From NCBI GenBank assembly GCA_002842695.1, contig PHDT01000001.1, positions 1 through 64,000 on the forward strand: a stretch of 64,000 nucleotides of DNA, read 5' to 3'. The stretch is from Bacteroidetes bacterium HGW-Bacteroidetes-10 (GTDB lineage: Bacteria > Bacteroidota > Bacteroidia > Bacteroidales > UBA932). Shown here piece after piece: positions 36,910 through 44,905 of this stretch. The notes under the pieces are model-generated. The model saw only the letters and a list, made by a program, of their open reading frames with translations. It did not search any database and was not told the DNA's origin. The number at the start of each line of letters is the position of its first letter. Within the stretch, counting starts at the first letter, position 1. The position numbers and the translations under genes were made by a program.

Positions 36910-37686
36910 ATGAAAATAGCACTTTGCCACATACCTGTTGAATGGGAGTCTCCGGAGTTAAATCTAAAAAACTGCTCAAGGTTGTGTAACAGAATAATTA
37001 ATGAAGATTCCGGAACAGACTTGATTGTCTTTCCGGAATTCTTTACTTACGGATTCTCTATGAATGACTCAAATGCAGAGTCTGAAGAAGGCAAAACCAT
37101 AACATGGTTAAAGGAGACCTCTTCGAAGTTGAATATTGCTATTCTGGGAGGCGTGCCAGTTATATCAGGTGGAAAACTTTTTAACAGGGCAGTGTTTGCT
37201 TTACCTGACGGAAATCTTCATTATTACGACAAGAGACATCTGTTCAGTTATGGAAAAGAGGATAAAGTATTCTCTCCGGGAAATGAACGAGTTATAGTCG
37301 AATTCAAAGGCTGGAATATTCTCCTGCAGATTTGTTACGATCTTCGTTTTCCGGTTTGGAGCAGAAATGTAAATCTCGAATACGACCTTGTAATTAATAT
37401 AGCAAGCTGGCCCACTTCAAGGGCTGGAGTTGTTGAACCAATGGTCCGTTCAAGAGCAATAGAAAATCTCTCTTATTATGCTTTTCTTAACCGGGCAGGA
37501 TCTGATCCTGAATCTGATTATATGGGAGAGAGATATATTTCTGACTTCCGGGGAAACCTCTTGTTACCGTTCTTAAATGATCCGGATGATATGTTCACAA
37601 TATTTACACTTCACAAAGAGAGTCTTGCAGATTACAGAGAAAAATTCTGCGCATGGAAAGATGCAGACTCCTTTACAATTGATTAA
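36910..37686 (+). CDS. Carbon-nitrogen hydrolase, omega-amidase (YafV) like
   Basis: A 258-aa nitrilase-superfamily enzyme. The catalytic triad is readable: Glu43 in VFPEFF, Lys in YYDKRHLF, and Cys in LLQICYDLRFP. The order and the RHLF segment match omega-amidase/YafV, which deamidates alpha-ketoglutaramate and alpha-ketosuccinamate formed by glutamine and methionine transaminases. I start at ATG 36910; an upstream GTG at 36898 is in frame but less convincing. It is cytoplasmic. The nucleotidase gene follows after 20 bp. A link to methionine salvage is possible, as genes for that lie later in the window. Confidence 0.85.
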   Translation: MKIALCHIPVEWESPELNLKNCSRLCNRIINEDSGTDLIVFPEFFTYGFSMNDSNAESEEGKTITWLKETSSKLNIAILGGVPVISGGKLFNRAVFALPDGNLHYYDKRHLFSYGKEDKVFSPGNERVIVEFKGWNILLQICYDLRFPVWSRNVNLEYDLVINIASWPTSRAGVVEPMVRSRAIENLSYYAFLNRAGSDPESDYMGERYISDFRGNLLLPFLNDPDDMFTIFTLHKESLADYREKFCAWKDADSFTID

Positions 37687-37706
37687 TCATAAATTACAGA
37701 TATTAT

Positions 37707-39428
37707 ATGCGTTTAAAATTACTGCTGATTCTACCTCTTATAGCCGCCCTGTCATCATGCGGCTCTCCCAAAGCCGCCAATGGGGATTATGTTTTTGAAA
37801 TCTACTCTACCAATGATGTACATGGTAAAGTCTTTGACATTAGTTACACAGATTCGGCTCCGCTTAGATACTCCCTGGCATCAGCTGCCACAATCCTCAC
37901 AGAAGCAAGAGAGAGAGCCGGAGAGGAGCGAATTATACTTATTGATAACGGAGATCATCTTCAGGGTGATAACTCAGTATTTTACTATAACTATATCGAT
38001 ACCTCATCAAAACACATATTCAGTGAAATTGTTAAATACATGAAATATGATGCTGTTACTGTCGGAAACCACGACATTGAGGCGGGTCATGATGTTTACG
38101 ATAGGCTTTTCAGGAAGGAATCAGTTCCTTACCTGGCAGCTAATGCAATAAATCTCAAAAAGGGCAGACCCTACTTTGAACCTTACAAAATAATTGAGCG
38201 CGATGGAGTGAAAATTGCGATTATTGGTATGACTAATCCCAATATTAAAAAATGGCTGTCACAAGATTTATGGCTCGGAATGGATTTTGAAGAAATTGTA
38301 CCTTCACTTGAAACATGGGTTAAGAGGGTAAGGGAAATTGAAAACCCTCATCTAGTTATTGCTGCACTCCATGTTGGACTTGGTGAAACGGACAAATATG
38401 AAATGGAAAATCCTGCCAGATATGTGGCAGCAAATGTTCCTGGCATTGATGTAGTTTTTGCTGCACATGATCATAAAACAACATCTGAGTACATTTATAA
38501 TGGAAAAGATTCCGTTTTGCTGATAGAGGGAGGCGGAAGAGTATCGTCACTGTCAAAAGTAACAGCGAGTATTACAATTCAGGATGGGAAGGTTGTTTCC
38601 AGTCAATTTAAAGGCCAAACAATTCCAATTGAAGGAGTAACTCCGGATTCAGGTTATGTGGCTTATTTCGCGCCTTATTTTAAAGCTGTCAGAGATTTTA
38701 CTGTTCAGAAAGTTGGCAGACTCAATAATTCGTTATCGACCAGAGATGCTTTTTTTGGACCATCTGCTTATATTGACATGATTCATTCACTTCAGCTAAA
38801 AGCATCAGGAGCACAAATTTCTTTTGCCGCTCCACTCTCTTTTGATGTTACAATTGAACCAAAGGATCTTAATTACCAAGATTTGCTGAATCTTTATCCG
38901 TTTGAAAACCAACTTTTTGTAATTGAATTATCTGGTAAAGAAATTCAGAAATACCTTGAATTTTCATATGGCAGATGGATAAACACGATGAACTCCAAGT
39001 CAGATGATTTTCTTATGCTTAACCATGGTGGTAAGGGCGAAAGAGGAAAATTCAAAAATCATTTTTTTAACTTTGATTCAGCTGCAGGCATTCTTTATGA
39101 AGTCGATGTAAGAAAGCCTGAAGGGTCCAAAGTAAATATTATTTCAATGGCAGACGGAAGCAAATTTGATAAAGAGCATAATTATTCAGTAGCTCTTTCA
39201 TCATACAGAGCAAACGGGGGAGGAGATCACCTTGAAATTGGCTGCGGAATTGAAAAGGCCGATTTGGACAAACGTGTACTGAATCGTTTTTCTGATATCA
39301 GAGAAATTTTGTACAATCAGATAAAAGCCGATGGCTCAATTAATGCCATTGTGTTAAATCACTGGAAATTTATCCCTTCGGAAATGATTTCCGGTGCAAT
39401 TGAAAGAGACAAAAAAGAGCTCTTTTAG
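37707..39428 (+). CDS. 5'-nucleotidase / UshA-family metallophosphatase lipoprotein
   Basis: A 573-aa lipoprotein (lipobox LSSC, then GSPKAANG). The catalytic half has STNDVHG, DNGDHLQGD, VGNHDIE, ALHVGLGE and AAHDHK, the metal motifs of the UshA/CpdB group. The C-terminal 5'-nucleotidase domain (from about 340) has FGPSAYIDMIH and YPFENQLFVIELSG. It hydrolyses nucleotides, UDP-sugars or 2',3'-cyclic nucleotides outside the inner membrane; which of these cannot be told. It ends at a bidirectional terminator. Confidence 0.87.
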   Translation: MRLKLLLILPLIAALSSCGSPKAANGDYVFEIYSTNDVHGKVFDISYTDSAPLRYSLASAATILTEARERAGEERIILIDNGDHLQGDNSVFYYNYIDTSSKHIFSEIVKYMKYDAVTVGNHDIEAGHDVYDRLFRKESVPYLAANAINLKKGRPYFEPYKIIERDGVKIAIIGMTNPNIKKWLSQDLWLGMDFEEIVPSLETWVKRVREIENPHLVIAALHVGLGETDKYEMENPARYVAANVPGIDVVFAAHDHKTTSEYIYNGKDSVLLIEGGGRVSSLSKVTASITIQDGKVVSSQFKGQTIPIEGVTPDSGYVAYFAPYFKAVRDFTVQKVGRLNNSLSTRDAFFGPSAYIDMIHSLQLKASGAQISFAAPLSFDVTIEPKDLNYQDLLNLYPFENQLFVIELSGKEIQKYLEFSYGRWINTMNSKSDDFLMLNHGGKGERGKFKNHFFNFDSAAGILYEVDVRKPEGSKVNIISMADGSKFDKEHNYSVALSSYRANGGGDHLEIGCGIEKADLDKRVLNRFSDIREILYNQIKADGSINAIVLNHWKFIPSEMISGAIERDKKELF

Positions 39429-39461
39429 AGACAAATAATTATTAAAGAGTTTACATGCATA

Positions 39462-39496
39462 AAAAAGAGCTGCCTTTTCAGACAGCTCTTTTTTTA
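39462..39496. terminator. Bidirectional terminator between the nucleotidase and rny
   Basis: A hairpin with stem AAAAAAGAGCTG / CAGCTCTTTTTT, so it has a U-tract on either strand. It lies between two convergent stop codons (39428 and 39513). Confidence 0.85.
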
Positions 39497-39512
39497 TAAA
39501 GAATAACAGTTT

Positions 39513-41048
39513 CTATTTTGCGAAACTAACAGATCTGGTCTCCCTGATAACGGTAATCTTAACCTGTCCTGGATAAACGAGTTCATCCTGAATCTTTTTA
39601 GCTATCTCAAGAGATAGTTTCTCAGAGTCCTGATCTGTAACCTGCTCACTTCCGACAATAACTCTTAGTTCACGACCAGCCTGTATTGCGTAAGTTTTGG
39701 TAACACCGGGGTAGGAGAGCGCCAAATCTTCCATCTCCTTAAGTCTCTTGATATATGACTCGATAACCTCCCTTCTTGCTCCTGGTCTTGCTCCTGAAAT
39801 GGCGTCGCTGACAAGAACAAGAGGTGCAATGAGTGAAGTCATTTCAACCTCTTCGTGGTGTGAACCAATTGCATTGCAAATTTCCGGTTTTTCCTTGTAC
39901 TTCTCTGCCAGCTTCATACCCAGAACAGCGTGCGGAAGCTCAGGATCTTCGTCAGATACTTTTCCTATATCGTGAAGCAAACCAGCTCTTTTGGCAACTT
40001 TCGGATTGAGGCCAAGTTCTGAAGCCATTGTAGCACAAATATTTGCAACCTCTCTGGAGTGTTGAAGAAGATTTTGTCCATAAGAAGAACGATACTTCAT
40101 TCTGCCGATTAGTCTGATCAGTTCCGGATGAAGGCCGTGAACTCCAAGGTCAATACAGGTTCTTTTACCTGTCTCCATTATCTCGTCGTCCAGTTGTTTC
40201 TGAACCTTTGCAACAACCTCTTCAATTCTGGCCGGGTGAATACGACCATCTGTAACCAATTGGTGAAGTGCAAGCCTGGCAACCTCTCTTCTGACAGGAT
40301 CGAATGCAGAGAGAAGAATTGCCTCCGGAGTGTCGTCCACAACAATTTCAACTCCTGTGGCTGCTTCAAGTGCCCTGATATTTCTTCCTTCGCGGCCAAT
40401 GATACGGCCTTTAATTTCGTCGCTTTCGATATTGAATACCGTTACCGCATTTTCAATTGCAGTTTCGGGTGCTATACGCTGAATAGTGTTAATTACAATT
40501 CGTTTTGCCTCTTTACTTGCGGTAAGCCTTGCTTCGTCCATCACTTCACTGATATAAGACATAGCCTGAGATTTAGCCTCATTCTTCATAGTCTCAATCA
40601 ACTGGTTTCTGGCGTCAACAGCAGACATGCCAGCAATATTTTCAATCTTCTGTATTGCCTCCTGCCTCAACTTGTCGTACTCCTCTGCCTTTTTTTCAAT
40701 CATCTCCTGCTGAAGTCTGGCATTCTCCTTTATTTGTTCAGCCTCTTTTTGTTTTCTCTGAAGTTCCTGCAATTGCTGATTAAGAGTGAGTTCCTTTTGT
40801 TTGATTCTGTTTTCCTGCTGAATTATTACGTTACTCTTTTCAAGAATTTGCTGTTCGTGGTCTGTTTTTAGTTGTAAAAACTTCTCTTTAGCCTGAAATA
40901 TTTTCTCTTTCTTGATGTTTTCGCCGTCCTGTTCGGCGCATTTCAGAATTTCTTCTCGTTTTTTCTTTAGGACGATATTGTTTCCCACATAATAAGCTAA
41001 TCCAAAGGCAGCTATCGCGGGCAAAATGATAGATAAAATGATCTCCAT
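39513..41048 (-). CDS. rny: Ribonuclease Y
   Basis: A 511-aa membrane-anchored endoribonuclease that starts mRNA decay. One N-terminal transmembrane segment (about 3-22) is followed by a long coiled coil rich in Glu, Lys and Gln (about 30-150). The KH domain has [17 protein letters not shown], and the HD domain has [13 protein letters not shown] and [11 protein letters not shown]. The C-terminus [17 protein letters not shown]...VRVI type region is normal. It lies downstream of zapA and a probable 6S RNA on the same strand. Confidence 0.96.
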   Translation of the reverse strand: MEIILSIILPAIAAFGLAYYVGNNIVLKKKREEILKCAEQDGENIKKEKIFQAKEKFLQLKTDHEQQILEKSNVIIQQENRIKQKELTLNQQLQELQRKQKEAEQIKENARLQQEMIEKKAEEYDKLRQEAIQKIENIAGMSAVDARNQLIETMKNEAKSQAMSYISEVMDEARLTASKEAKRIVINTIQRIAPETAIENAVTVFNIESDEIKGRIIGREGRNIRALEAATGVEIVVDDTPEAILLSAFDPVRREVARLALHQLVTDGRIHPARIEEVVAKVQKQLDDEIMETGKRTCIDLGVHGLHPELIRLIGRMKYRSSYGQNLLQHSREVANICATMASELGLNPKVAKRAGLLHDIGKVSDEDPELPHAVLGMKLAEKYKEKPEICNAIGSHHEEVEMTSLIAPLVLVSDAISGARPGARREVIESYIKRLKEMEDLALSYPGVTKTYAIQAGRELRVIVGSEQVTDQDSEKLSLEIAKKIQDELVYPGQVKITVIRETRSVSFAK

Positions 41049-41077
41049 GTGCGTGTATGTATATATAGTTGTGTGTC

Positions 41078-41266
41078 AAAAAAAGCCGCTGGTTGCTGTT
41101 TAGTCAAAACCTTAATAAATTAAGATTTGAGCTCCGGCACTTTGTCGCAAACGTCCAACGTCCTGCATGCAGAATCCCCCGAAGGGTAAATAGGCCTGTT
41201 TTTGACTGCCGAGTAGGCTCGGTATTGTTTTAATGTTGATTTTGGCAAAGAGCTAAACCAACGGCT
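41078..41266 (-). ncRNA. ssrS: Probable 6S RNA
   Basis: The 236-bp gap between zapA and rny has no ORF but can form one closed RNA of about 189 nt on the minus strand. Its 5' end (41266-41256) pairs with its 3' end (41094-41084) over 11 bp with one G-U. The 3' arm runs straight into seven U, a terminator-like end. Inside are hairpins with a UUCG loop (41176-41187) and CCGAG/CTCGG (41209-41222). Size, terminal closing helix and the place next to zapA (as in many bacteria) fit 6S RNA, which binds RNA polymerase. I could not fold it fully or test it against the family model. Confidence 0.6.
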
Positions 41267-41284
41267 ATGCTAAATCTGCTGAGA

Positions 41285-41581
41285 TCAGGCAAGATTTACA
41301 TTGATATACTCGTCAAGAAGTGTGTTAAGATTCTGCAATTCGTCAACTATATGAGTGCTCTCTTCACGCTGTTCAGCCTCAATAAGGCGTATAACAAACT
41401 GGAGTAATGCCATAGAGAGGGCATCCTGTATGTCTCTGTTTGCATACCTTTTGCGGTAAAGATCTACCTTTTCATTGATAATCTTAACTGCAGCACGAAT
41501 TTTCTCTTCGTCCTGAACAGCAATTTTCAACGGATAGTATCTGTCCGCAATGCTTATCTGTATGGATTGAAATTCACTCAT
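41285..41581 (-). CDS. zapA: Cell division protein ZapA
   Basis: A 98-aa protein that binds and bundles FtsZ. The N-terminal domain has the typical ISIADRYYPLKIAVQDEEKIRAA, and the long C-terminal helix (about 60-98) has QREESTHIVDELQNLNTLLDEY. I start at ATG 41581, MSEFQSIQ. The longer frame would overlap the upstream stop. It follows a coiled-coil gene by 11 bp and precedes the probable 6S RNA. Confidence 0.9.
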   Translation of the reverse strand: MSEFQSIQISIADRYYPLKIAVQDEEKIRAAVKIINEKVDLYRKRYANRDIQDALSMALLQFVIRLIEAEQREESTHIVDELQNLNTLLDEYINVNLA

Positions 41582-41592
41582 TATCAGTTGCA

Positions 41593-41886
41593 CTAATCAT
41601 TTAGCAAAGCTATGCACTTATCTATCTCCTTCACGATTTTACCAATCTTCTGTTTTGCCTCTTTAACATCTGTTGAAGATGTCTTGAAAGCCTCAGCAAG
41701 TTGTAAGTTGCTTATTTTAAGTTCTAGTTCTTTTACTCGGTTATTACTAATTTCAAGGGCATTTTTACATGAGTCAAACTCTTCAGAAAGTTTCTTGTTC
41801 TCTGATGCAACCTGCTCATATTTAGATATGATGAGCTCTATTTTGCTCTTTAGGCTGTTAATTACTGATTGATAGTCTTTACTCAT
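41593..41886 (-). CDS. Small coiled-coil protein upstream of zapA
   Basis: A 97-aa protein starting at ATG 41886 (MSKDYQSVINSLKSKIELI). Nearly all of it is predicted alpha-helix with heptad-like spacing (KISNLQL, ENKKLSEEFDSC), ending in a second helix KQKIGKIVKEIDKCIALLND. No membrane segment. I do not recognise a named family. Its size, coiled coil and coupling to zapA suggest a ZapB-like division partner. Confidence 0.75.
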   Translation of the reverse strand: MSKDYQSVINSLKSKIELIISKYEQVASENKKLSEEFDSCKNALEISNNRVKELELKISNLQLAEAFKTSSTDVKEAKQKIGKIVKEIDKCIALLND

Positions 41887-41903
41887 TTTTAAATGCTCTA
41901 TTG

Positions 41904-41911
41904 CAAAGATA
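41904..41911 (-). promoter_or_regulatory. Promoter -7 element for the zapA-rny run
   Basis: TATCTTTG on the minus strand fits TAnnTTTG, 17 bases before ATG 41886. No clean -33 TTTG is seen at the right spacing. Confidence 0.45.
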
Positions 41912-41937
41912 ATTATTTTCCTAAAATAATGGAAAAT

Positions 41938-41970
41938 AAAAAAAGGAGCCAAAATTACTTTTGACTCCTT
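41938..41970 (-). terminator. Terminator of the korDABC operon
   Basis: On the minus strand AAGGAGTCAAAA pairs with TTTTGGCTCCTT (41970-41959 with 41954-41943) and is followed by a U-run (T-rich to 41938). It lies 20 bases past the korC stop and just upstream of the next minus-strand promoter. Confidence 0.85.
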
Positions 41971-41990
41971 AAATCTATTATTCAGCTTGG

Positions 41991-42542
41991 TTAGAGGCTG
42001 TTTTTTATCTCTATCTTCTCCATTCCTGCTGCAATTGCCTTTTCATTCATTGGAATGAGAGAGTGGTGCCTTTCAGGAATTGATTTCTTAAGACCTTTGA
42101 TTACATTCTCCAGAGTAACAACCGGTCTCATTTTCAGGTATGCACCCAGAACTACCATGTTATAACCTTTTGAATTGCCTATTTCAGCCGCAATATCAAC
42201 TGCAGCAATAGAGCATACGGTAATGTCTTTTCTGGATGGGATGCGTGTAATTCCATTTGGGTCGTATATGAGAACTCCTCCAGGTTTAACACTCTCCTCA
42301 AATTTATCCAGCGATTGCTGGTTGAGAATTATTGCCACATCACATTTACTCAGAATTGGAGAGCTGATTTTCTTGTCACTAAGAATTACAGTAACATTTG
42401 CTGTTCCACCTCTCATTTCCGGTCCGTATGAAGGCATCCAGGTAACCTCCTGATCCTGCATGATTCCTGAATATGCGAGAATTTTTCCCATGGAGAGTAC
42501 TCCCTGACCTCCAAAACCTGCTATAATTATCTCTTCTTTCAT
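41991..42542 (-). CDS. korC: 2-oxoacid:ferredoxin oxidoreductase, gamma subunit
   Basis: A 183-aa subunit with the typical N-terminus IIIAGFGGQGVLSMGKILAYSG and PSYGPEMRGGTANVTV. In this enzyme family it helps bind the substrate and cofactors with the alpha and beta subunits. It is last in the order D-A-B-C, 14 bp after beta. Whether the complex prefers 2-oxoglutarate or branched-chain 2-oxoacids (VOR) cannot be settled from motifs. Confidence 0.88.
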   Translation of the reverse strand: MKEEIIIAGFGGQGVLSMGKILAYSGIMQDQEVTWMPSYGPEMRGGTANVTVILSDKKISSPILSKCDVAIILNQQSLDKFEESVKPGGVLIYDPNGITRIPSRKDITVCSIAAVDIAAEIGNSKGYNMVVLGAYLKMRPVVTLENVIKGLKKSIPERHHSLIPMNEKAIAAGMEKIEIKNSL

Positions 42543-42556
42543 AATTTAATGCTTTT

Positions 42557-43318
42557 TTACCTGTCTTTAAGATCTCCCATAGGATATTCAGGGAACATAT
42601 TTTCTACCATCCATTCGTTTGCAGCTACAGGTGAGAGTTTCCATCCGGAGTTGCAGGTACTTACTACCTCAACAAATGATGTACCCTTACCCAGCGCTGA
42701 ATTTTCAAATGCCTTGCGGATAGCTCTCTTGGTTTTTCTGGCTGCTGCTGCATTGTGAACAGCCTGTCTTGTAACATAGCATGTTCCTTCAAGCTGAGCT
42801 ATAAGATTTGTAATCTTAAGAGGCATTCCATGAAGCTTTGCATCTCTTCCGTAAGGGCTTGTTGCAGTTTTCATACCTATTAAGGTTGTAGGTGCCATCT
42901 GACCACCTGTCATACCATATATACCGTTGTTGATAAATATGACAACAATATTTTCTCCTCTGTTGCAGGCATGCATAATTTCAGCAGTACCAATTGACGC
43001 GAGGTCACCGTCTCCCTGATATGTAAATACATATTTTTCAGGGTGAAGTCTCTTGGTAGCAGTTGCAAGAGCCGGAGCGCGTCCGTGAGCTGCCTGCTGC
43101 CAGTCAATGTCAATATAGTTGTATGCAAACACAGCGCAACCTACCGGAGAAACACCAATAGTTTTCTCCTGAATTCCCATCTCTTCAATAACTTCAGCTA
43201 TTAGCTTATGAACTGTACCATGCGAACAGCCCGGGCAGTAGTGCATTGTTGTACTGGTGAGAACAGGTGTCTTTGAATAGACCATGTTCTCGGGTTTAAT
43301 TATATCTTTAACATCCAT
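42557..43318 (-). CDS. korB: 2-oxoacid:ferredoxin oxidoreductase, beta subunit (TPP-binding)
   Basis: A 253-aa subunit carrying thiamine diphosphate. The TPP signature is GDGDLASIGTAEIMHACNRG followed by NNGIYGMTGGQMAPTT. The early CPGCSHG motif is typical of KorB/VorA-type proteins and contributes to an iron-sulfur or structural site in relatives. It oxidatively decarboxylates a 2-oxoacid to acyl-CoA and reduces ferredoxin. 12 bp after alpha. Confidence 0.92.
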   Translation of the reverse strand: MDVKDIIKPENMVYSKTPVLTSTTMHYCPGCSHGTVHKLIAEVIEEMGIQEKTIGVSPVGCAVFAYNYIDIDWQQAAHGRAPALATATKRLHPEKYVFTYQGDGDLASIGTAEIMHACNRGENIVVIFINNGIYGMTGGQMAPTTLIGMKTATSPYGRDAKLHGMPLKITNLIAQLEGTCYVTRQAVHNAAAARKTKRAIRKAFENSALGKGTSFVEVVSTCNSGWKLSPVAANEWMVENMFPEYPMGDLKDR

Positions 43319-43330
43319 GATATGCCTTGT

Positions 43331-44410
43331 TTATTTATTGATAGAGTTTTTAAACGCTTCAAGAACCTCTTCAGGAGATGGAACAATTCCTCCAAGTCTT
43401 CCAAAGAAATTCACAGGAATGCGACCATTTACAGCAAGCTGAACATCCTCAAGCATTTGTCCTGTGCTAAGCTCTACAGACATCATAGATTTGAGGTGAG
43501 GGACAAGCCTGTTAATCTCTTTTTTAGGGAATGGGAAGAGTGTAATAGGACGGAGAAGGCCTAACTTAATGCCCTCTTTTCGTGCCATTTCAATTGTGCT
43601 TTCGCATATACGTGCCATACATCCGTATGCAACAATAACATGCTCTGCATCTTCACACTGAACGTTCTCGAATCTGACATCCTCATCTTCCATTTGCTTG
43701 TATTTAGCTATAAGAGTATGGTTAAGTCTTTCGTGAACAGCAGCATCAAGAGCCAGAGATGTAATAACATTCTGCTTCCTGTCAGGAGTTTTCCCAGTTG
43801 TTGCCCAAGGCATATTTTTGATAATCTCCTCATTTGTCCACCTTGGTTTCATTGGGCGAAGCTCAACTTTTTCCATCATCTGGCCAATTACACCATCCGA
43901 AAGAATCATGGCCGGATTGCGGTATTTGAATGCAAGTTCAAAGGAGAGATCAACGAAGTCGTACATCTCCTGAGCCGAAGCCGGAGCAAGCACAATCATC
44001 CTGTAGTCACCATGTCCGCCACCCTTGCAAGCCTGGAAATAGTCTCCCTGACCCGGCTGAATTGTACCCAGACCCGGACCACCGCGAACAACGTTTACGA
44101 CAAGACAAGGAAGCTCAGCACCTGCCAGGTAGCTCAAACCCTCACACATAAGACTGAGTCCCGGACTGCTCGAAGATGTCATTACTTTTTTACCGCATGA
44201 AGCTCCGCCATACAGCATATTAATTGACGATGTCTCGCTCTCTGCCTGAAGAACCACCATGCCGGTAGTCTCCCATGGCTGCTCCTCCATAAGGGTCTCC
44301 ATGACCTCAGATTGTGGAGTAATTGGGTATCCGAAGTAGCCGTCACATCCGCATCTGATTGCAGCATGGGCAATGGCTTCGTTACCTTTCATTAAAATTT
44401 TCTCTGCCAT
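43331..44410 (-). CDS. korA: 2-oxoacid:ferredoxin oxidoreductase, alpha subunit
   Basis: A 359-aa subunit. The pyrimidine-binding domain starts at residue 5 with MKGNEAIAHAAIRCGCDGYFGYPITPQSE-type sequence, and TSSSSPGLSLMCEGLSYLAG and RGGPGLGTIQPGQGDYFQ follow. The C-terminal transketolase-like domain has VIVAYGCMARICEST and LLRPITLFPFP. Length and order fit the VorB/KorA form common in Bacteroidetes. It works with the ferredoxin-like subunit 24 bp upstream. Confidence 0.92.
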   Translation of the reverse strand: MAEKILMKGNEAIAHAAIRCGCDGYFGYPITPQSEVMETLMEEQPWETTGMVVLQAESETSSINMLYGGASCGKKVMTSSSSPGLSLMCEGLSYLAGAELPCLVVNVVRGGPGLGTIQPGQGDYFQACKGGGHGDYRMIVLAPASAQEMYDFVDLSFELAFKYRNPAMILSDGVIGQMMEKVELRPMKPRWTNEEIIKNMPWATTGKTPDRKQNVITSLALDAAVHERLNHTLIAKYKQMEDEDVRFENVQCEDAEHVIVAYGCMARICESTIEMARKEGIKLGLLRPITLFPFPKKEINRLVPHLKSMMSVELSTGQMLEDVQLAVNGRIPVNFFGRLGGIVPSPEEVLEAFKNSINK

Positions 44411-44434
44411 ATTGATTCTCTTATTATTTTACAA

Positions 44435-44656
44435 TCAGACTTTGATCCTGTATACAGTGATGCAGGTATCCGGACATACTGTCGCGCAGTTTGTGCAACC
44501 TGTGCAACTTTCAGGTGATGCCATATAGGCGTAGTTGTAGCCCTTGCTGTTAACCTCTCTGGCCAGCGCAATGGTCTGAGTGGGACAGTTGACAACACAA
44601 ACGCTGCAGCCTTTGCATTTCTCTGTGTCCACCACGATAGCTCCTCTTAATGCCAT
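44435..44656 (-). CDS. korD: 2-oxoacid:ferredoxin oxidoreductase, 4Fe-4S delta subunit
   Basis: A 73-aa ferredoxin-like subunit with two complete 4Fe-4S motifs, CKGCSVCVVNCP and CTGCTNCATVCP. It carries electrons from the TPP site to soluble ferredoxin. It is the first kor gene and has a possible promoter just upstream, but is also within reach of transcription from the acyl-CoA synthetase gene. Confidence 0.92.
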   Translation of the reverse strand: MALRGAIVVDTEKCKGCSVCVVNCPTQTIALAREVNSKGYNYAYMASPESCTGCTNCATVCPDTCITVYRIKV

Positions 44657-44687
44657 ATTTATCTGTTTTAAGTTTTTAGAATTTGTA

Positions 44688-44695
44688 CAAATTTA
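44688..44695 (-). promoter_or_regulatory. Possible promoter -7 element upstream of korD
   Basis: TAAATTTG on the minus strand, 31 bases before the korD ATG. The -33 region has only TTTTC. It would allow kor genes to be expressed apart from the acyl-CoA synthetase. Confidence 0.35.
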
Positions 44696-44743
44696 TAAGA
44701 AATAATTGAAAAGTGAAAGAAAAAACTTATAAATATTATATAA

Positions 44744-44905
44744 TTATTTAGAAAAGTAGCTAAATCCTTTTATAATGTTATCAATAATGTAATTCCACCT
44801 TAAAATAATACCCAAAATCAGAAGAAGGATTAAAAGCACATATCCCTTCTGCGTTTCAGGTAAATTCACAAACCACTCTTTAAGTTTTCTTAAGATCCTT
44901 TTCAT
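44744..44905 (-). CDS. 53-aa membrane protein coupled to the acyl-CoA synthetase gene
   Basis: An unannotated-size ORF read directly from the minus strand. Its ATG (44905-44903) overlaps the synthetase stop codon as TAATG, a classic coupling arrangement. The product starts MKRILRKLKEWFVNLPETQK, has one strongly hydrophobic segment GYVLLILLLILGIILRW (about 21-37), and ends in a short soluble tail FSYFSK. The basic N-terminus predicts a cytoplasmic amino end. I recognise no family. Lying between an ATP-forming synthetase and a ferredoxin-reducing enzyme, it may anchor one of them at the membrane; that is speculation. Confidence 0.65.
   Translation of the reverse strand: MKRILRKLKEWFVNLPETQKGYVLLILLLILGIILRWNYIIDNIIKGFSYFSK

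Noticed and set aside
40128-40871. 247-codon ORF antisense to rny
   Set aside because: It mirrors the repetitive coiled-coil and KH codons of RNase Y and yields a Cys/Phe/Leu-rich protein without recognisable motifs; a shadow frame.
43640-44200. 186-codon ORF antisense to korA
   Set aside because: Lies wholly within a clear enzyme gene and has no recognisable motif, signal or neighbour.
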